Shown here piece after piece: positions 1-10,009 of a stretch of DNA of 64,000 nucleotides. Under the pieces are notes generated by a model. The model was not told the origin of the DNA, searched no databases, and saw nothing but the letters and a program-made list of their open reading frames with translations. Source of the DNA: Dioszegia crocea (taxonomy: Eukaryota; Basidiomycota; Tremellomycetes; Tremellales; Bulleribasidiaceae); contig BCKK01000006.1 of NCBI GenBank assembly GCA_001600615.1, positions 1,505,966 through 1,569,965 of the forward strand, given 5' to 3'. How positions within the stretch are numbered: position 1 is the first letter of the stretch; the number at the start of each line of letters is the position of its first letter. The translations under genes were made by a program, and so were the position numbers.

Positions 1-369
1 CGGCTGCCTACTTCCATGGAGAAGGTCACTCTTGTCCTTCCTAACCTTCCCTTAATCCAAGAGTCATGGGGGGTATACAGCGGGTTTGGCCAGTCGGCAG
101 ATGTCCTCGCACGTTTGGCCTTACCGCAAAGGGGCGGCGTACGAGCGATAGAGATAGTGGGGTTGGAAAGGGAGGTTTCCACGCGGCAATGGCATACGCT
201 GATGACGGCGTCTGACATGATCATGTCCTGCGTAGACGTCAACACCGGAGTGACATCGATGGACGGGGTACGGGGCCAGAGAGTAGGCACGGCGAAGAAT
301 GTGACGTTTGTGACCAGGGAAGAGTACGATAAGAGAGAGGCGGGCGGACGGTCGGTGGAAAGGGAGTGA
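1..369 (+). CDS. F-box family protein, C-terminal part (cut by window edge)
   Basis: The reading frame is open from base 1 (it reads LPTSMEKVTLVL before and through the ATG at 16), so the gene begins outside the window and that ATG is internal. What remains matches the end of the tandem family: the LPxTVEKLTLV strand, then IEIVGLE at about residue 44-50 of the ATG-counted frame, and a closing VTFVTREEYDKRE that corresponds to FxSRxEFDER in other members. The F-box and conserved middle are not visible. Stop is TGA at 367-369. It shows that the array continues to the left of the window. Confidence 0.75.
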   Translation, partial: RLPTSMEKVTLVLPNLPLIQESWGVYSGFGQSADVLARLALPQRGGVRAIEIVGLEREVSTRQWHTLMTASDMIMSCVDVNTGVTSMDGVRGQRVGTAKNVTFVTREEYDKREAGGRSVERE

Positions 370-752
370 AGGGAGAAGAGGAGGGTGACGCGTTGTCAGG
401 CTAGGGTGAGGCATGAGGTCGGGCGGAGTCGGGAGATAGGGAGATGTGGATGGGCCGGTCCAGTCGGCCGGGGCAATCTTGAAGTTCGAGCGATGTATGA
501 TTCTGGAGATCAAGAGATCCAGGTCATGATGCACGATACCTCCCAGCTGCTCTGACGCTGGTGAACTACCCGACTCTATAGCCAAACTGCCTGAATCTAT
601 AAGGACAATGCGAGCATGAAGCACATCAAGGCCCGTTCGGTAAAGAATTACCACATTCGGAAATTTTGCTCTCTTGCAAGTACCCGACCTCAAGCGACCC
701 ATACCTGTGTACATCACTCTCTCCTCCCCAATCTCAAGCCCAATCCTGCATC
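370..752. other. Intergenic, 383 bp
   Basis: This is the 3' flank of the partial gene and the 5' flank of the next. I see no gene, RNA or clear repeat. A long minus-strand frame across it (121-717) has Pro/Ser/His-rich composition and no family similarity, so I treat it as a shadow. Confidence 0.5.
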
Positions 753-1790
753 ATGTCCACTCCAAGCGGCAGGTCCTCCCCCGAATTCCCCCTCGAAATA
801 CTCGAAAGCATCGTCGGGTATGTGGAACGGTCTCCGGACCTCGCAGCCTGCGCCCGACTCTCAAAAGCTCTTCACAAAACCGCAATTCCCCTCCTCTACC
901 GTCGCCTCATCATACCCTACAGCGACCAGAAGCAGGGGATCCTCCAGATCCTTGATCCAGAAGCCATCGAGGCGAACGCGCGCTTCTTCGAGTACCGCCG
1001 TCGGGGTGAATCTCAGACGCATCCGACATCCCACCCCTCGGATACCGCCCGCATTACCCTCTTATCCCGATTCCAATATGTAACCCACCTCTCTATCGAA
1101 AGCCACTCTGTTGGGTTCTGTGCCGTCACATCTCCTATCATAATGTCAGCGCTCATCACCCTTCGGGTCTTGCCTGGTAGTAGGACGAGTACTCTATCCT
1201 TGTGCCTGCAAGACGAGGATGAGGACCGCGAGACTTGTCCGTTTGTCGAGCATCTTCGTCCTCGTCATCTCATCCTTGGTGGACCTCACGAGACCGGGTT
1301 TACTGGCCCCGCCACCGGTTTATGGTCCACCGAATCCTCATTCCCGCCACAGTGGATAAAATCCATCGTGCTCTACATCGGCTACTGGCCGGATGTCGAG
1401 TTTGAGACCAGTATCTGCAATCTCCCATCCACCTTGGAACGCTTCACTATGGTGTTTAAGCCAATTAACGGCGATAAGTGGGACAGGGAAGAGCCTTGGG
1501 CAAGCGAGGGATGGGTAGATCCCCAAGTGATGTTTGGACAAGTGGTGGGGTTGTGTGATGGGGATTGCGGAGTGGTGGAGGTTGTGGGTCTAGAAGGGAT
1601 AGACGAGACGTGGCGAGGGAACATGTCGGTGGAAGAAATGGAGAAAGCGATTCGGGTGGAGTTAGCGCAAAATCTAATGGACCGGGAGGACGAAGCGGAA
1701 GAGGTGGTGCGGAAATTGTTTGCCGTCAAGTTTTTGAGCAGGAATGAGTTTGCGCAGAGGGAGGCGAGAAGGGAGGTGCGGCTGCACTAG
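753..1790 (+). CDS. F-box family protein (group A)
   Basis: Intronless, 345 aa. The F-box-like domain lies at about residues 11-57 (FPLEILESI, then AACARLSKALHK, then IPLLYRRL). The conserved middle follows: THLSIESH at about 111, CPFVEHLRPRHLILGG at about 162-177, TGLW at 188, FPPQWIKSIVLYIG at about 197-210 and LPSTLERFTMV at about 224-234. The C-terminal block is VVEVVGLEGIDETW at about 280-293, ending FLSRNEFAQRE. The family resembles SCF substrate adaptors, so a role in choosing ubiquitin-ligase targets in cytoplasm or nucleus is inferred. The open frame extends upstream without a Met, so 753 is the first in-frame ATG. It is the most divergent group A member; the linker (about 60-105) is Glu/Arg-rich. 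Confidence 0.85.
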   Translation: MSTPSGRSSPEFPLEILESIVGYVERSPDLAACARLSKALHKTAIPLLYRRLIIPYSDQKQGILQILDPEAIEANARFFEYRRRGESQTHPTSHPSDTARITLLSRFQYVTHLSIESHSVGFCAVTSPIIMSALITLRVLPGSRTSTLSLCLQDEDEDRETCPFVEHLRPRHLILGGPHETGFTGPATGLWSTESSFPPQWIKSIVLYIGYWPDVEFETSICNLPSTLERFTMVFKPINGDKWDREEPWASEGWVDPQVMFGQVVGLCDGDCGVVEVVGLEGIDETWRGNMSVEEMEKAIRVELAQNLMDREDEAEEVVRKLFAVKFLSRNEFAQREARREVRLH

Positions 1791-2091
1791 GAATGTCAAT
1801 TCGCTTAGAGTGGGATCATTGGAGCTGGAGTATTCCGGCGGTGTGGACTAGGGAATTGGCGTTGAAGCGCTCTTGGTTGATCACGACAGTAAGCACTCTT
1901 CGCAAATCAAGGCCTAGTGTGTTTCCTCTGCTGACTATAATAGCGACTTCTCACTACATCCGGTCTGGCCATCTTGACTCGCACGACTGCGGAATCTTAC
2001 AGAACTTGCTGTTCGGACAATTCTCGAGGTCATTTCAGCAACCGAGGGTTGGCAAATACCCAGCCTTCCATTTCGCCCAGCGGCCCACGCC
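1791..2091. other. Intergenic, about 300 bp
   Basis: This is the 3' flank of the 753 gene and the probable former promoter of the relic that follows. No gene-like signal seen. Confidence 0.45.
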
Positions 2092-2345
2092 AACATACAT
2101 CATCTCACCACTGCCGCTTACCCCAGTCCTCGATCCTCAGACACACCGCTCACCTTCCCTATCAGACTCTTCCGCATCATTGTCCAGCATCTGGACCCAT
2201 CCGATCTCGTTCCCCGCTTGGTCATTTTGTGCTCTTTCTTCGTGTTCGCCATCCCCTTCATCTACACAACCCTCGCCCTCGATCAGTCTGGCCAGAACGC
2301 ATTCTGGGAAGTGTCGGAGACAATTGCACCGTCAGTCTTGACCTG
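2092..2345 (+). pseudogene. Relic N-terminal half of a group A F-box gene
   Basis: In one frame from about 2101 the sequence reads a recognisable family N-terminus: FPIRLFRIIVQHLDPSDLV, then a CSFFVFAIPFIYTTLALD segment and NAFWEVSE. This lines up with the intact neighbours at 2806 (FKELKRSDLISCL, FFYDLATFVIYKTLTID, AFSAMSE) and 4202 (NTFWAMSE). No ATG opens the frame; an ATA stands at 2095-2097 where the intact 2806 gene has its ATG in a similar CAACAT context, suggesting start-codon loss. Similarity stops near 2345, just after the F-box, and the middle and C-terminal blocks are absent. It is a dead, truncated copy. Confidence 0.7.
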
Positions 2346-2805
2346 TCAATCGCACCAACTTCCCACCCTCGCCTCGCTTCTGAATCTCGGAGGTTCTAGG
2401 AGTACATATCGCCAACCTTGACTTGGTAGGGGCGTCTCGGAGTCTGGCGGACGCGGAAGACACGAAGTCAAGAAAGGGATCCGCGATGGTCTTGGGAGAG
2501 CACAGGGAGACAAGAAGGGACTTCCCGTTCGAGGAGACTGATCGAGGAGGCATGTAGAACGTGATGAGACATGCAGTCTGTAGTATTTTGCTGGAAGTTC
2601 AGGTGTTCCTGGTGGGTGCCCAGGGGGCGACCGGAGACGGGTTCCGATACATACCCTGTTGCCTATTGCTCCTTAGTGTACCCCGCGTAATAGGTCTGGG
2701 GAAGATTGAGGAATGCTGTCGGATTACCAAAAGAGGCAAGACCACTGTCAGCAACTGTGTCAGCAAAAGATGACATTTCTGCCTCTCCTCCTTTGATCAC
2801 ACAAC
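2346..2805. other. Intergenic, 460 bp
   Basis: It should hold the rest of the relic copy, but I cannot see convincing family similarity. It also contains the promoter region of the 2806 gene. No RNA gene or repeat seen. Confidence 0.45.
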
Positions 2806-3933
2806 ATGTCCACGACTAATCCAGCCGGTACATCCCCGCCCGAAGGGACACCTCCCAATATACAGACTATCCTACCAACCGAGATCCTGCGTCTGATCTT
2901 CAAGGAGCTGAAGCGATCCGACCTTATTTCCTGCCTGACCGTTTCGTACTTCTTCTACGATCTAGCGACTTTCGTCATCTACAAAACTCTCACTATCGAT
3001 GCAGGCAAAAGCCACGCATTCTCGGCCATGTCGGAGAGAAACCGGTTCAATCGGCTCACCAGGGGCGGGAAGAGTGTCCCACCCTTCACCCTCATCCCTC
3101 CTTCCTCTACCACCCACTCAGCCAGCGTGAGCGGCGACATCGACCCACTCATGAGTCGCTTCTCTCACACTACCCACCTCACAATCTCAACCCACCTAGA
3201 CTGCTATGACGTCTCTCCGCCCCACATGCCAAACCTCCGCATTCTCCGTATACGCCCTCAGGCAGGTGCAGCAGCTTGCCTCAATCTTTGCTGGACATGG
3301 CCTCCCCAGCCTTGCACCTGCACCCTCCTTACCCACCTCCGTCCCCCAAAGGTCATCCTCGGTAGCAGGTATACAGGCGTCTTCGGATCGGCGTCGGGAT
3401 TATGGGGTGCCAATGGCCAATCATTTCCTCCTCCGTTCGTCAAAGAGCTCGTGCTCTACGTCGGTGCCCATCCCACCCAAGAAGAAACCACCTTCCTCTC
3501 CGTCCTCCCTGCCACGCTCGATCGCTTCACATTGGTCATTGAACCACCACTGCGACGGACATTCTTGCGCACACTCCCGGACGGTACACATACGTGGAAG
3601 AAGGAGGGACTGGGAAAGCAGATAAAGTGTGTTTATGAGCAGATGGCTTTGCCATGCAGCGGCGAGGCGAAAGTTGTGGAGGTTGTGGGAGTGGAAGGGA
3701 TCGATCCGGACTGGGGAGGAACTGGGGCGGCAGTGGAAGCTGCCAAGTGGGGAATCAGGGCTGATATCAAGAAGAAATTGTTGGGTCGTGGTGTGGACGA
3801 GGTGGAAGCAGGGATAAGGGCGAGTACAGTGAAGTTCAGCACGAGGAGAGAGTTCAATCGGAGGGAGATAGCGGAACAGCTTAGTCTTATGGGTATTCAA
3901 CCGGTCCACAATCCGTTTGGTTTTGCTCACTAG
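2806..3933 (+). CDS. F-box family protein (group A)
   Basis: Intronless, 375 aa, ATG in a good context (ACAACATGTC). The F-box-like domain is at about residues 22-66 (ILPTEILRLIFKEL, RSDLISCLTVSYFFYDLAT, VIYKTLTID). The middle has THLTISTH, MPNLRILRIRP, a Cys-containing stretch with CTCTLLTHLRP, a GSRYTG-FGSASGLW motif and FPPPFVKELVLYVG. The C-terminal block is VVEVVGVEGIDPDW and ends FSTRREFNRRE. It is closest to the next gene at 4202, with which it shares SDLxSCLTVSYxFYDLAT and the Cys-rich LDLCW/CTC stretch. A recent tandem duplication is inferred. Confidence 0.88.
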   Translation: MSTTNPAGTSPPEGTPPNIQTILPTEILRLIFKELKRSDLISCLTVSYFFYDLATFVIYKTLTIDAGKSHAFSAMSERNRFNRLTRGGKSVPPFTLIPPSSTTHSASVSGDIDPLMSRFSHTTHLTISTHLDCYDVSPPHMPNLRILRIRPQAGAAACLNLCWTWPPQPCTCTLLTHLRPPKVILGSRYTGVFGSASGLWGANGQSFPPPFVKELVLYVGAHPTQEETTFLSVLPATLDRFTLVIEPPLRRTFLRTLPDGTHTWKKEGLGKQIKCVYEQMALPCSGEAKVVEVVGVEGIDPDWGGTGAAVEAAKWGIRADIKKKLLGRGVDEVEAGIRASTVKFSTRREFNRREIAEQLSLMGIQPVHNPFGFAH

Positions 3934-4051
3934 TAGAGAGAATTGATGGCATGTACTTGTAACGTCTGTCTTCCTGGTATTATACTCAGTGCACGAGGTT
4001 ACTGACCTCACATTTGCCTCGCAGTAGGGGGCAGGATTGGGGCAGGAGCTG

Positions 4052-4087
4052 AGGAATGCTGCAAGGAATGCTGCAAGGAATGCTGCA
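4052..4087 (+). repeat. Three perfect 12-bp tandem repeats
   Basis: The unit AGGAATGCTGCA occurs three times head to tail, 4052-4063, 4064-4075 and 4076-4087. It lies about 115 bp before the ATG of the 4202 gene, so it is in the promoter or 5' UTR. Confidence 0.95.
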
Positions 4088-4201
4088 GATTCCCAAAGAA
4101 GCAATTCGCGTCGATTCACCAAGTCGCGTACATTGGCGAAACTTTCCAGTGACATCTCCATCCCCAGGCCCTGGGATAGATCCAGCACCTCAGCAGCCAT
4201 C

Positions 4202-5302
4202 ATGTCCACTCACGACCCCTCTATCCCCAACCGGCAACTCACCCTCCCCGCCGAAGTTCTGCACCTTATCGTCAAGCAGCTGGCGCGGTCGGACCTCGTA
4301 TCCTGCCTGACGGTCTCTTACGTCTTCTACGACCTCGCCACTTCCTTCATCTACAAAACGCTCGTTGTGGATGTTCACAACAACAACACATTCTGGGCGA
4401 TGTCGGAGAAGAACCGCATCGACAGGCTTGTCAAGGGCAAACTTAGACCGTTGAAAGTTGCGCCAAAGCCCCTTCCCCCTGTCCCTACCTCCCCTGCCAA
4501 CGACAACGCTACTCCTATCCCTAACCCCACACCACCCGTCGACGCTGACAGTGACGTCGATCCCCTCACAAGTCGTTTCTACCATACTACCCACCTCACC
4601 ATCGAGACCCACCCCGACTGCTTTGACCTCCCACCTGTCCACATGCCCAACCTACACACCCTCCGCGTGCGCCCTCAAGGCGGCAAGGCTGCTTGCCTTG
4701 ACCTCTGCTGGTCCAAGCGTCCCTGGCCTAGTAAGCCCTGCACATGTGCCATCCTCACCCACCTCCGTCCGACCAAACTCATCCTCGGCAGCGGTGCCAC
4801 AGGCCTTTACGGGACCGCTTCGGGCCTGTGGGGTGCGGGCGGTCAGGCCTTCCCCCCACCCTTCGTCAAAGAGATCGTACTCTACGTCGGCGGCGATCAA
4901 TGTAGAGAAGATCCGAAGTTCCTAGCCAATCTGCCCGACTCTCTCGATCGGCTCACGCTCGTCACCCAGGGGACACGGGTGGTTTGGGATGGAGGAGAGT
5001 GGTGGCGGCCGGGAGCCCAGGTCCGGGCAATCTTCAAGCAAATTGCCGTACCATGTGGAGGGAATGCAAAGATTGTAGAAGTGGCGGCGATGGAGCATCT
5101 GGTTGCGCCTCGGCTTCGTGACCAGAAGGGAGCGGGAATAGAGGAGGCTAGGCGGAGATTTAGGGATGAAATCAAAGCTGCTTTGGTGCATCGTGGTATG
5201 GAATCGGCGGAGGCGGCGAAGAAAACAGAGGACATTCAATTCATTAGCAGGGCGGAGTTCGCCGAGAGAGAACGTGGGGATGAGCTCCAGTATGGCAGGT
5301 AG
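4202..5302 (+). CDS. F-box family protein (group A)
   Basis: Intronless, 366 aa. The frame stays open upstream to 4037 with no other ATG, so 4202 (CATCATGTCC) is the start. The F-box-like domain is at about residues 14-58 (LTLPAEVLHLIVKQL, SDLVSCLTVSYVFYDLAT, FIYKTLVVDV). A Pro-rich linker follows. The middle holds THLTIETH, MPNLHTLRVRPQGG, a CTCAILTHLRPTKLILGSG segment, TGLYGTASGLWG and FPPPFVKEIVLYVGG. The C-terminal block is weaker (VEVAAMEHL) and ends FISRAEFAERE. It is the closest relative of the 2806 gene. Three 12-bp repeats lie just upstream. Confidence 0.88.
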   Translation: MSTHDPSIPNRQLTLPAEVLHLIVKQLARSDLVSCLTVSYVFYDLATSFIYKTLVVDVHNNNTFWAMSEKNRIDRLVKGKLRPLKVAPKPLPPVPTSPANDNATPIPNPTPPVDADSDVDPLTSRFYHTTHLTIETHPDCFDLPPVHMPNLHTLRVRPQGGKAACLDLCWSKRPWPSKPCTCAILTHLRPTKLILGSGATGLYGTASGLWGAGGQAFPPPFVKEIVLYVGGDQCREDPKFLANLPDSLDRLTLVTQGTRVVWDGGEWWRPGAQVRAIFKQIAVPCGGNAKIVEVAAMEHLVAPRLRDQKGAGIEEARRRFRDEIKAALVHRGMESAEAAKKTEDIQFISRAEFAERERGDELQYGR

Positions 5303-5836
5303 TTGGGGAAGCGATAGCAAATGTACGTCGAGAAATATGTTTACTGGCTCATATCTACAGGATGTACTGAGCAGGCCGAAATTACATACATCATCCGTAT
5401 TCACCCTTTCTTCCTTGCGATCTCTATCCTCATTACGGCCCGGGGCGGATTGAACGACACAAAGATGCAAACCTGCAGGTGGCAAGACTTGACAGTGCCC
5501 AGCGGACCGACATCGTATACATGGGAAAGCTGTTGCTGCTTGTGGTAATATCAGCTTGCGAGATCATGCTTCGTCCATGCCTCATCCAAAGCTGTTACTG
5601 GTCTGGTGATGGCCGAAGGAAGCCAGACTGTGCCGGAGCCACTTGCACCACCGCCACATGTGAGACATCTATTTTTAGATCTGAAACGTCATGATCCAAC
5701 AACAACTTTCAGTCCCCTCATCAACTAGTTACACCTCTATACCTCACCTCTACACCTCTCTCTCACAGCAGACAAGGGCTAGTCGTGCACCTCTCATACA
5801 ATACCTAGGCAGTAGCGATCGCTCCGACTGTCCAAC
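5303..5836. other. Intergenic, 534 bp
   Basis: This is the 3' flank of the last group A gene and the promoter of the Ca2+ exchanger. No gene, RNA or family relic recognised. Confidence 0.5.
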
Positions 5837-8239
5837 ATGTCCGAAAGTGAGTTTTCTATTTTTGGATCGGCCCAACTTTCGAGTACATACAATCATCAGA
5901 AGCTGACAAGCCAGCACTCAATCGCACCTCTTCACCTGAGAAGATACCTTCAGCAAACTCCGACCCATCAGCTACAGCCCGAAGACGCCCAGCGCGTCAA
6001 GTCACTTTACCTGGAAATGACTCATATGACCCATCCCGACGCCAGACTGGTGAAAGTCGCCGCTCGAGCAATCGACGAGGGGACAGTACGGCATCGCAGC
6101 CTCCGCAGGGCATACTGAGGCGGATGACTACTGGTCTTTTGACGCCAGAGAGGAAAGTGGGAAAGGCACCAACTTGGCTTGCGAGTTTCAGAGCGGCGAT
6201 TTTGAGCTCTTGGATGTGGGTCCTTTGGCTGTGCAGCCGTGGCGGTGTATGTTGGCTGACTTTTCTAGAAATGTCCTGCTGGTTTTTATTCCTATCGGTA
6301 CGTGTCTGCTTTGTCTGTCTGTACACTGGTGTACTTAAGCTGACTCAAAAGGATGGGCACTGCACTTTGTCAAAGATGCCGGAAATGCAAAGATCACCGA
6401 TACCGCCGTCTTCGTTACGACTTTCATCTCAATCATGCCTCTGGGTGAGTTCTCCCCTTGGAGCTATACACCATGGACGAGCTGATAATGAAGCTGGTCT
6501 ATTGGGATTCGCGACTGAAGAAGCCGCTCTGCGAATGGGTCAGACACTCGGCGGTTTGCTGAACGCAACCCTGGGCAATGCCGTCGAGTTGATCGTCGCG
6601 ATTCTAGCTTTGATCAAGGTGAGCTAGCTTTCTGATGGTAATGGCAGAAAAAGCTGACGGACTAGTGTGAACTTGCAGTCGTCCAGTCTTCACTTGTCGG
6701 ATCGATCCTATCCAACATTCTTCTGGTTCTAGGAATGTAAGCTCTGACCATTTTGCCGGAACAGTCCAGTCTGACAATACAGGTGCTTCTTCGCAGGCGG
6801 TATCCGATACTCTGAACAAACCATCAAATCCACCGCAGCACAACTTAACGCCTCCCTCCTCCTCATTGCCGTCATTGCCGTTCTCATTCCCTCCGCATTC
6901 CACTTTTCAATCAACACGACGGCGAATGGTAATATGCCAGTTATCTCGGATGCGAAGGAAGGGGAGGATTTGCTGGCGATGAGTCATGCGGTTGCTATTT
7001 TACTCTTGGTGCTGTATCTTGGATATCTGCTTTTCCAGATGTTTACACATGCGGTGGGTCTCTTTCACTCTCCAGGACTAGCAGCTTGGAAGGTTTACTA
7101 TTTTGCTCTGAATCTGCACTGACGGTTCAGTCCTTATACGAAGACGAGGAATTCACCAACTCCACTCGATATCCCGAAGCAGTAACCAACATGCCCGGCC
7201 GAATCGGCAACATGCCCGGTCGGATCAGACACTACCGCCGAAACAAGAAGAACGACGAGGAGATGTCATCCCCTACCATCGACTCGGACGGGACTACCAC
7301 CGAGGGACCCCAGACAGACGGTCACCCCATCAATGACGGTCCTATTCAGATGCCCGCTACGCACACTACGACTTCGAGTGATGATGAGGAGGAAGGCGAG
7401 GAAGAGCCTCAGATGAATATCTGGGCTACTTTGGTCGGTCCCCTCCAGACTTATGACAATAGTTCACCGCTGACAGATAGATCGTCCTCGTCATTGTCAC
7501 AGTCCTCGTCGGTGTTACTGCCGAGTTCTTGGTGTCTAGTATTGATGGGCTCGTGGCTGCCAATCCCGCGCTATCGGCCGAATGGGTCGGATTGATCTTG
7601 CTGCCAATTGTGAGCTGGGTCATCCTTACGCTTTTAAATGTCTAGCTCATACCGTCAGGTTGGAAATGCTGCAGAGCACTTCACTGCTGTCTCAGTATCA
7701 GTCAAGGATAAGCTTGATCTATCAATTTCGGTCGCTGTAAGTCTTGACCGTCGTCCAAGTCTGCCATTGCTGATAAGACAGGTCGGGTCATCAATCCAGA
7801 TCGCGCTCTTTGTCATTCCCGTAATCCAGCTTTTGGCATGGACAATTGGCAAGCCCATGACGTGAGCTGCTGATTCGTCCTCGCTCAAATGTGTACACCC
7901 AGCTGATGCCGATAGATTGCTTTTCGACCCATATGAGTCAATCGTCTTGTTCTTGTCCGTCTTGATTGTTAATCAGACACTTGCGGATGGTCGATCTAAG
8001 TAAGTCTCGTCTTCTCTATCTGTATACTCACCACACCCTCGGCTACGGCCAAGTGCTGACGTTCACAGCTGGATGGAAGGGTTAGTACTCATGATGCTAT
8101 ACCTCATCATCGCCGTTTCGTTCTGGTACTACCCCGTATGTCTTCAGCTTCCTGCCTCTCATTCTGCACAAGAGAGTCAAGCTGATGATGGCAGGGTAGC
8201 AACACCGCAACGCTGCTTGGCTGTATGAACAGTACCTAG
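5837..8239 (+). CDS. VCX1: Vacuolar Ca2+/H+ exchanger, CaCA/CAX family (14 exons)
   Basis: Spliced model, 561 aa: 5837-5846, 5915-6215, 6269-6297, 6352-6444, 6494-6618, 6666-6736, 6783-7053, 7131-7433, 7481-7609, 7659-7736, 7782-7861, 7916-7999, 8069-8135, 8195-8239. All junctions are GT-AG and the frame is continuous. The family moves Ca2+ into the vacuole in exchange for protons. The two signature alpha repeats are present: GNAVE at residues 172-176 and GNAAEH at 446-451, each in a hydrophobic segment. A Ser/Arg-rich cytosolic N-terminus of about 115 residues precedes the membrane part. The long loop between the two halves ends in a strongly acidic stretch ([13 protein letters not shown]), as in fungal CAX proteins. 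The 10-nt first exon is small but gives an unbroken frame. It is unrelated to the F-box array that flanks it on both sides. Confidence 0.93.
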
Positions 8240-8728
8240 GGCTAGAGGTGGATTGTTGGGTGTACCGCTCGCTCTTGCTCTTTGTTTGGATATCTAATGT
8301 GCTTCATGATAAGTCCAGCATGTATATATACACGATGTAATGTAGACATTCAGCATTCAGTCTGTACTTTAGAGGCTTGGCAATGTGGACAAGGCAGATC
8401 TGTGATGAGCAAAGCTGGTCGCGCCAAATTCTAGTCCTCTTTGCTTCATGTTGTCATTCCGCTTTCAACCCTACTTACATACAATTCCTTCTATCTATCC
8501 ATTGGGTTCTTGCGGCACATCTCAGCCGGACGCGCTCGAGCAGTCCATGGGCTATGATATCGTGAGACCTAAAGCTCCGGGGCGCGCTCGGACGGGAAGC
8601 GAATAAAGGTCGAGATCCCATAGGCGGTGCAAATTTATGACTCGCCCCCTATCCCTTTCACTTTCATCATACGCCCAATCTTTCATCTCAATCCCCGTCC
8701 AACCACGGTCGCAACATTGTACCTCGTC
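8240..8728. other. Intergenic with group B promoter box
   Basis: 489 bp. It holds the 3' end of VCX1 and, at 8594-8604, the recurring group B box (listed separately). Nothing else recognised. Confidence 0.5.
8594..8604 (+). promoter_or_regulatory. Group B upstream box (GGGAAGCGAAT)
   Basis: The sequence GGGAAGCGAAT lies 135 bp before the ATG at 8729. The same box, with at most a few changes, occurs at a similar distance before most group B genes. Its function is inferred from conservation between paralogues; it may also simply have been copied with them. Confidence 0.5.
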
Positions 8729-10009
8729 ATGTCACCCAGTACGCGCTTCCTCAAATCCCTCCGTGATCACATTGGGCCCAAACCAAACCCACCGCGCGAT
8801 CCAATCCCTACCGATATCCTCCTCGCCATCATCCCACATCTCGCCCCTGCCCAACTGGCCATCTGCGCCAGAGTCTCTCAGCTATTCTACCAAATCGTCA
8901 CTCCACTCCTCTACCAATCTATCTACATCAACCTGGACAAAGACATCAATGCGGTCTTCAGGCGACGAGTCTTGCCTTTCGCAAGGCATAGGCGGGTTAC
9001 GAAGGCGTTGGCGAAAGTGGGGATAGAGAAGGAAAGGATAACTGTCATTGATAAATTGAAGGAAGGAGAGGGACTTGGAATAGGTACCAAGTCTAAATTC
9101 AGATTCGCAAAGATTACGGTCCCTCTGCACCACCCTCTCGACCTCCCCATCGAACCTACTTCATACCACAGATTTCACTTCGTCACCAGCCTAACCATCA
9201 CGGCTCACCTTCGGACCCTATGCGAGACCCTTCGTCGGCCCGTCATGCCTTCCCTTGTAGACCTGCGGATTCGCCCAGGTCTACATCAAGTTCATTTCGA
9301 CCTCTGTCGATGCGAGCATTTTAGGGAGGACGAGATTATGCCAGGTTTTAACGGTCGGTGTACGGCAGCTCCTCCTTGCATCTGTCCCCTTCTATCTCAT
9401 CTCAGACCCCGCCGGTTGCTCATCGGAGATGACACCACCGGACTTTCAGGTTCTGGTATGGGCTTTAACCCTACTTTTCCACCCTTCGCCACTCATCTTC
9501 GAGAAATTGTCGTCTTCGTCGGCGCATGTACCGGCTGCGAATTTTTGGAGCAGGCTGCTCATCATTGGGTAGAGAGGATCTCATCATCCGTCGAAAAGCT
9601 CACAATGGTGATGCAACCTCGAGAGGAGGTGGAGGGCTGGATGAGGATGAAGAATCGGCATGAGTTTAGCCGGATGTTATATGTCCGAGAAGGGCTGTGG
9701 GAGTTCCCAAATGGACGATGGCGAATGATGAAAGACGAGTCGAGGGATGAAAGGCTGTATGGTCCAGAGCGGCTTTGGCGCGAATTGGGTTTGGCCATGA
9801 TTGGTAAAGCGGGGATTTTGGAGGTGGTGGGTCTCGAGACGGTCGATCGGGACTGGACCAAGATGTCAGTCAAGGAGGCAGAAGAAGAGTTGAGGGATTC
9901 ATTGAGGCGCTGGCTGGTGGTAGGTTATGACTGGGCAGAGGAGGCGGCGGAGGCTAGGGTACAGGCTATCAGATTTATGGATAGGAAGGAGTTTGACGCT
10001 CGTCAGTAG
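8729..10009 (+). CDS. F-box family protein (group B)
   Basis: Intronless, 426 aa; 8729 is the first ATG in a frame open from 8627. The F-box-like domain spans about residues 25-70 (PIPTDILLAIIPHL, LAICARVSQLFYQIVTPLLYQS). A basic linker (about 75-130) follows. The middle has SLTITAH at 154-160, MPSLVDLRIRPGLHQVHFDL at about 173-192, a Cys set at 193, 195, 211, 217 and 219 (CxC ... C ... CxCP), then LRPRRLLIGDDTTGLSGSGMGF and LREIVVFVGACTG. The end is EVVGLETVDRDW, then FMDRKEFDARQ. It is closest to the 10491 gene: linker, Cys set and end are collinear. The Cys arrangement could bind a metal, which is inference. Confidence 0.9.
   Translation: MSPSTRFLKSLRDHIGPKPNPPRDPIPTDILLAIIPHLAPAQLAICARVSQLFYQIVTPLLYQSIYINLDKDINAVFRRRVLPFARHRRVTKALAKVGIEKERITVIDKLKEGEGLGIGTKSKFRFAKITVPLHHPLDLPIEPTSYHRFHFVTSLTITAHLRTLCETLRRPVMPSLVDLRIRPGLHQVHFDLCRCEHFREDEIMPGFNGRCTAAPPCICPLLSHLRPRRLLIGDDTTGLSGSGMGFNPTFPPFATHLREIVVFVGACTGCEFLEQAAHHWVERISSSVEKLTMVMQPREEVEGWMRMKNRHEFSRMLYVREGLWEFPNGRWRMMKDESRDERLYGPERLWRELGLAMIGKAGILEVVGLETVDRDWTKMSVKEAEEELRDSLRRWLVVGYDWAEEAAEARVQAIRFMDRKEFDARQ

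Noticed and set aside
121..717. 198-codon open frame on the minus strand
   Set aside because: It is antisense to the partial F-box gene and its flank, has Pro/His/Ser-rich composition and no recognisable domain. Long antisense frames are common opposite these genes because of their codon bias.
3421..4209. 262-codon minus-strand frame
   Set aside because: It overlaps the C-terminal block of the intact 2806 gene and the promoter of 4202. Its AAFLAAFLAAFL repeat is just the 12-bp tandem repeat read backwards.
6124..7865. Several separate + frames (6124-6627, 6934-7122, 7086-7595, 7638-7865)
   Set aside because: All are pieces of VCX1 exons with read-through of introns; the spliced model explains them as one gene.
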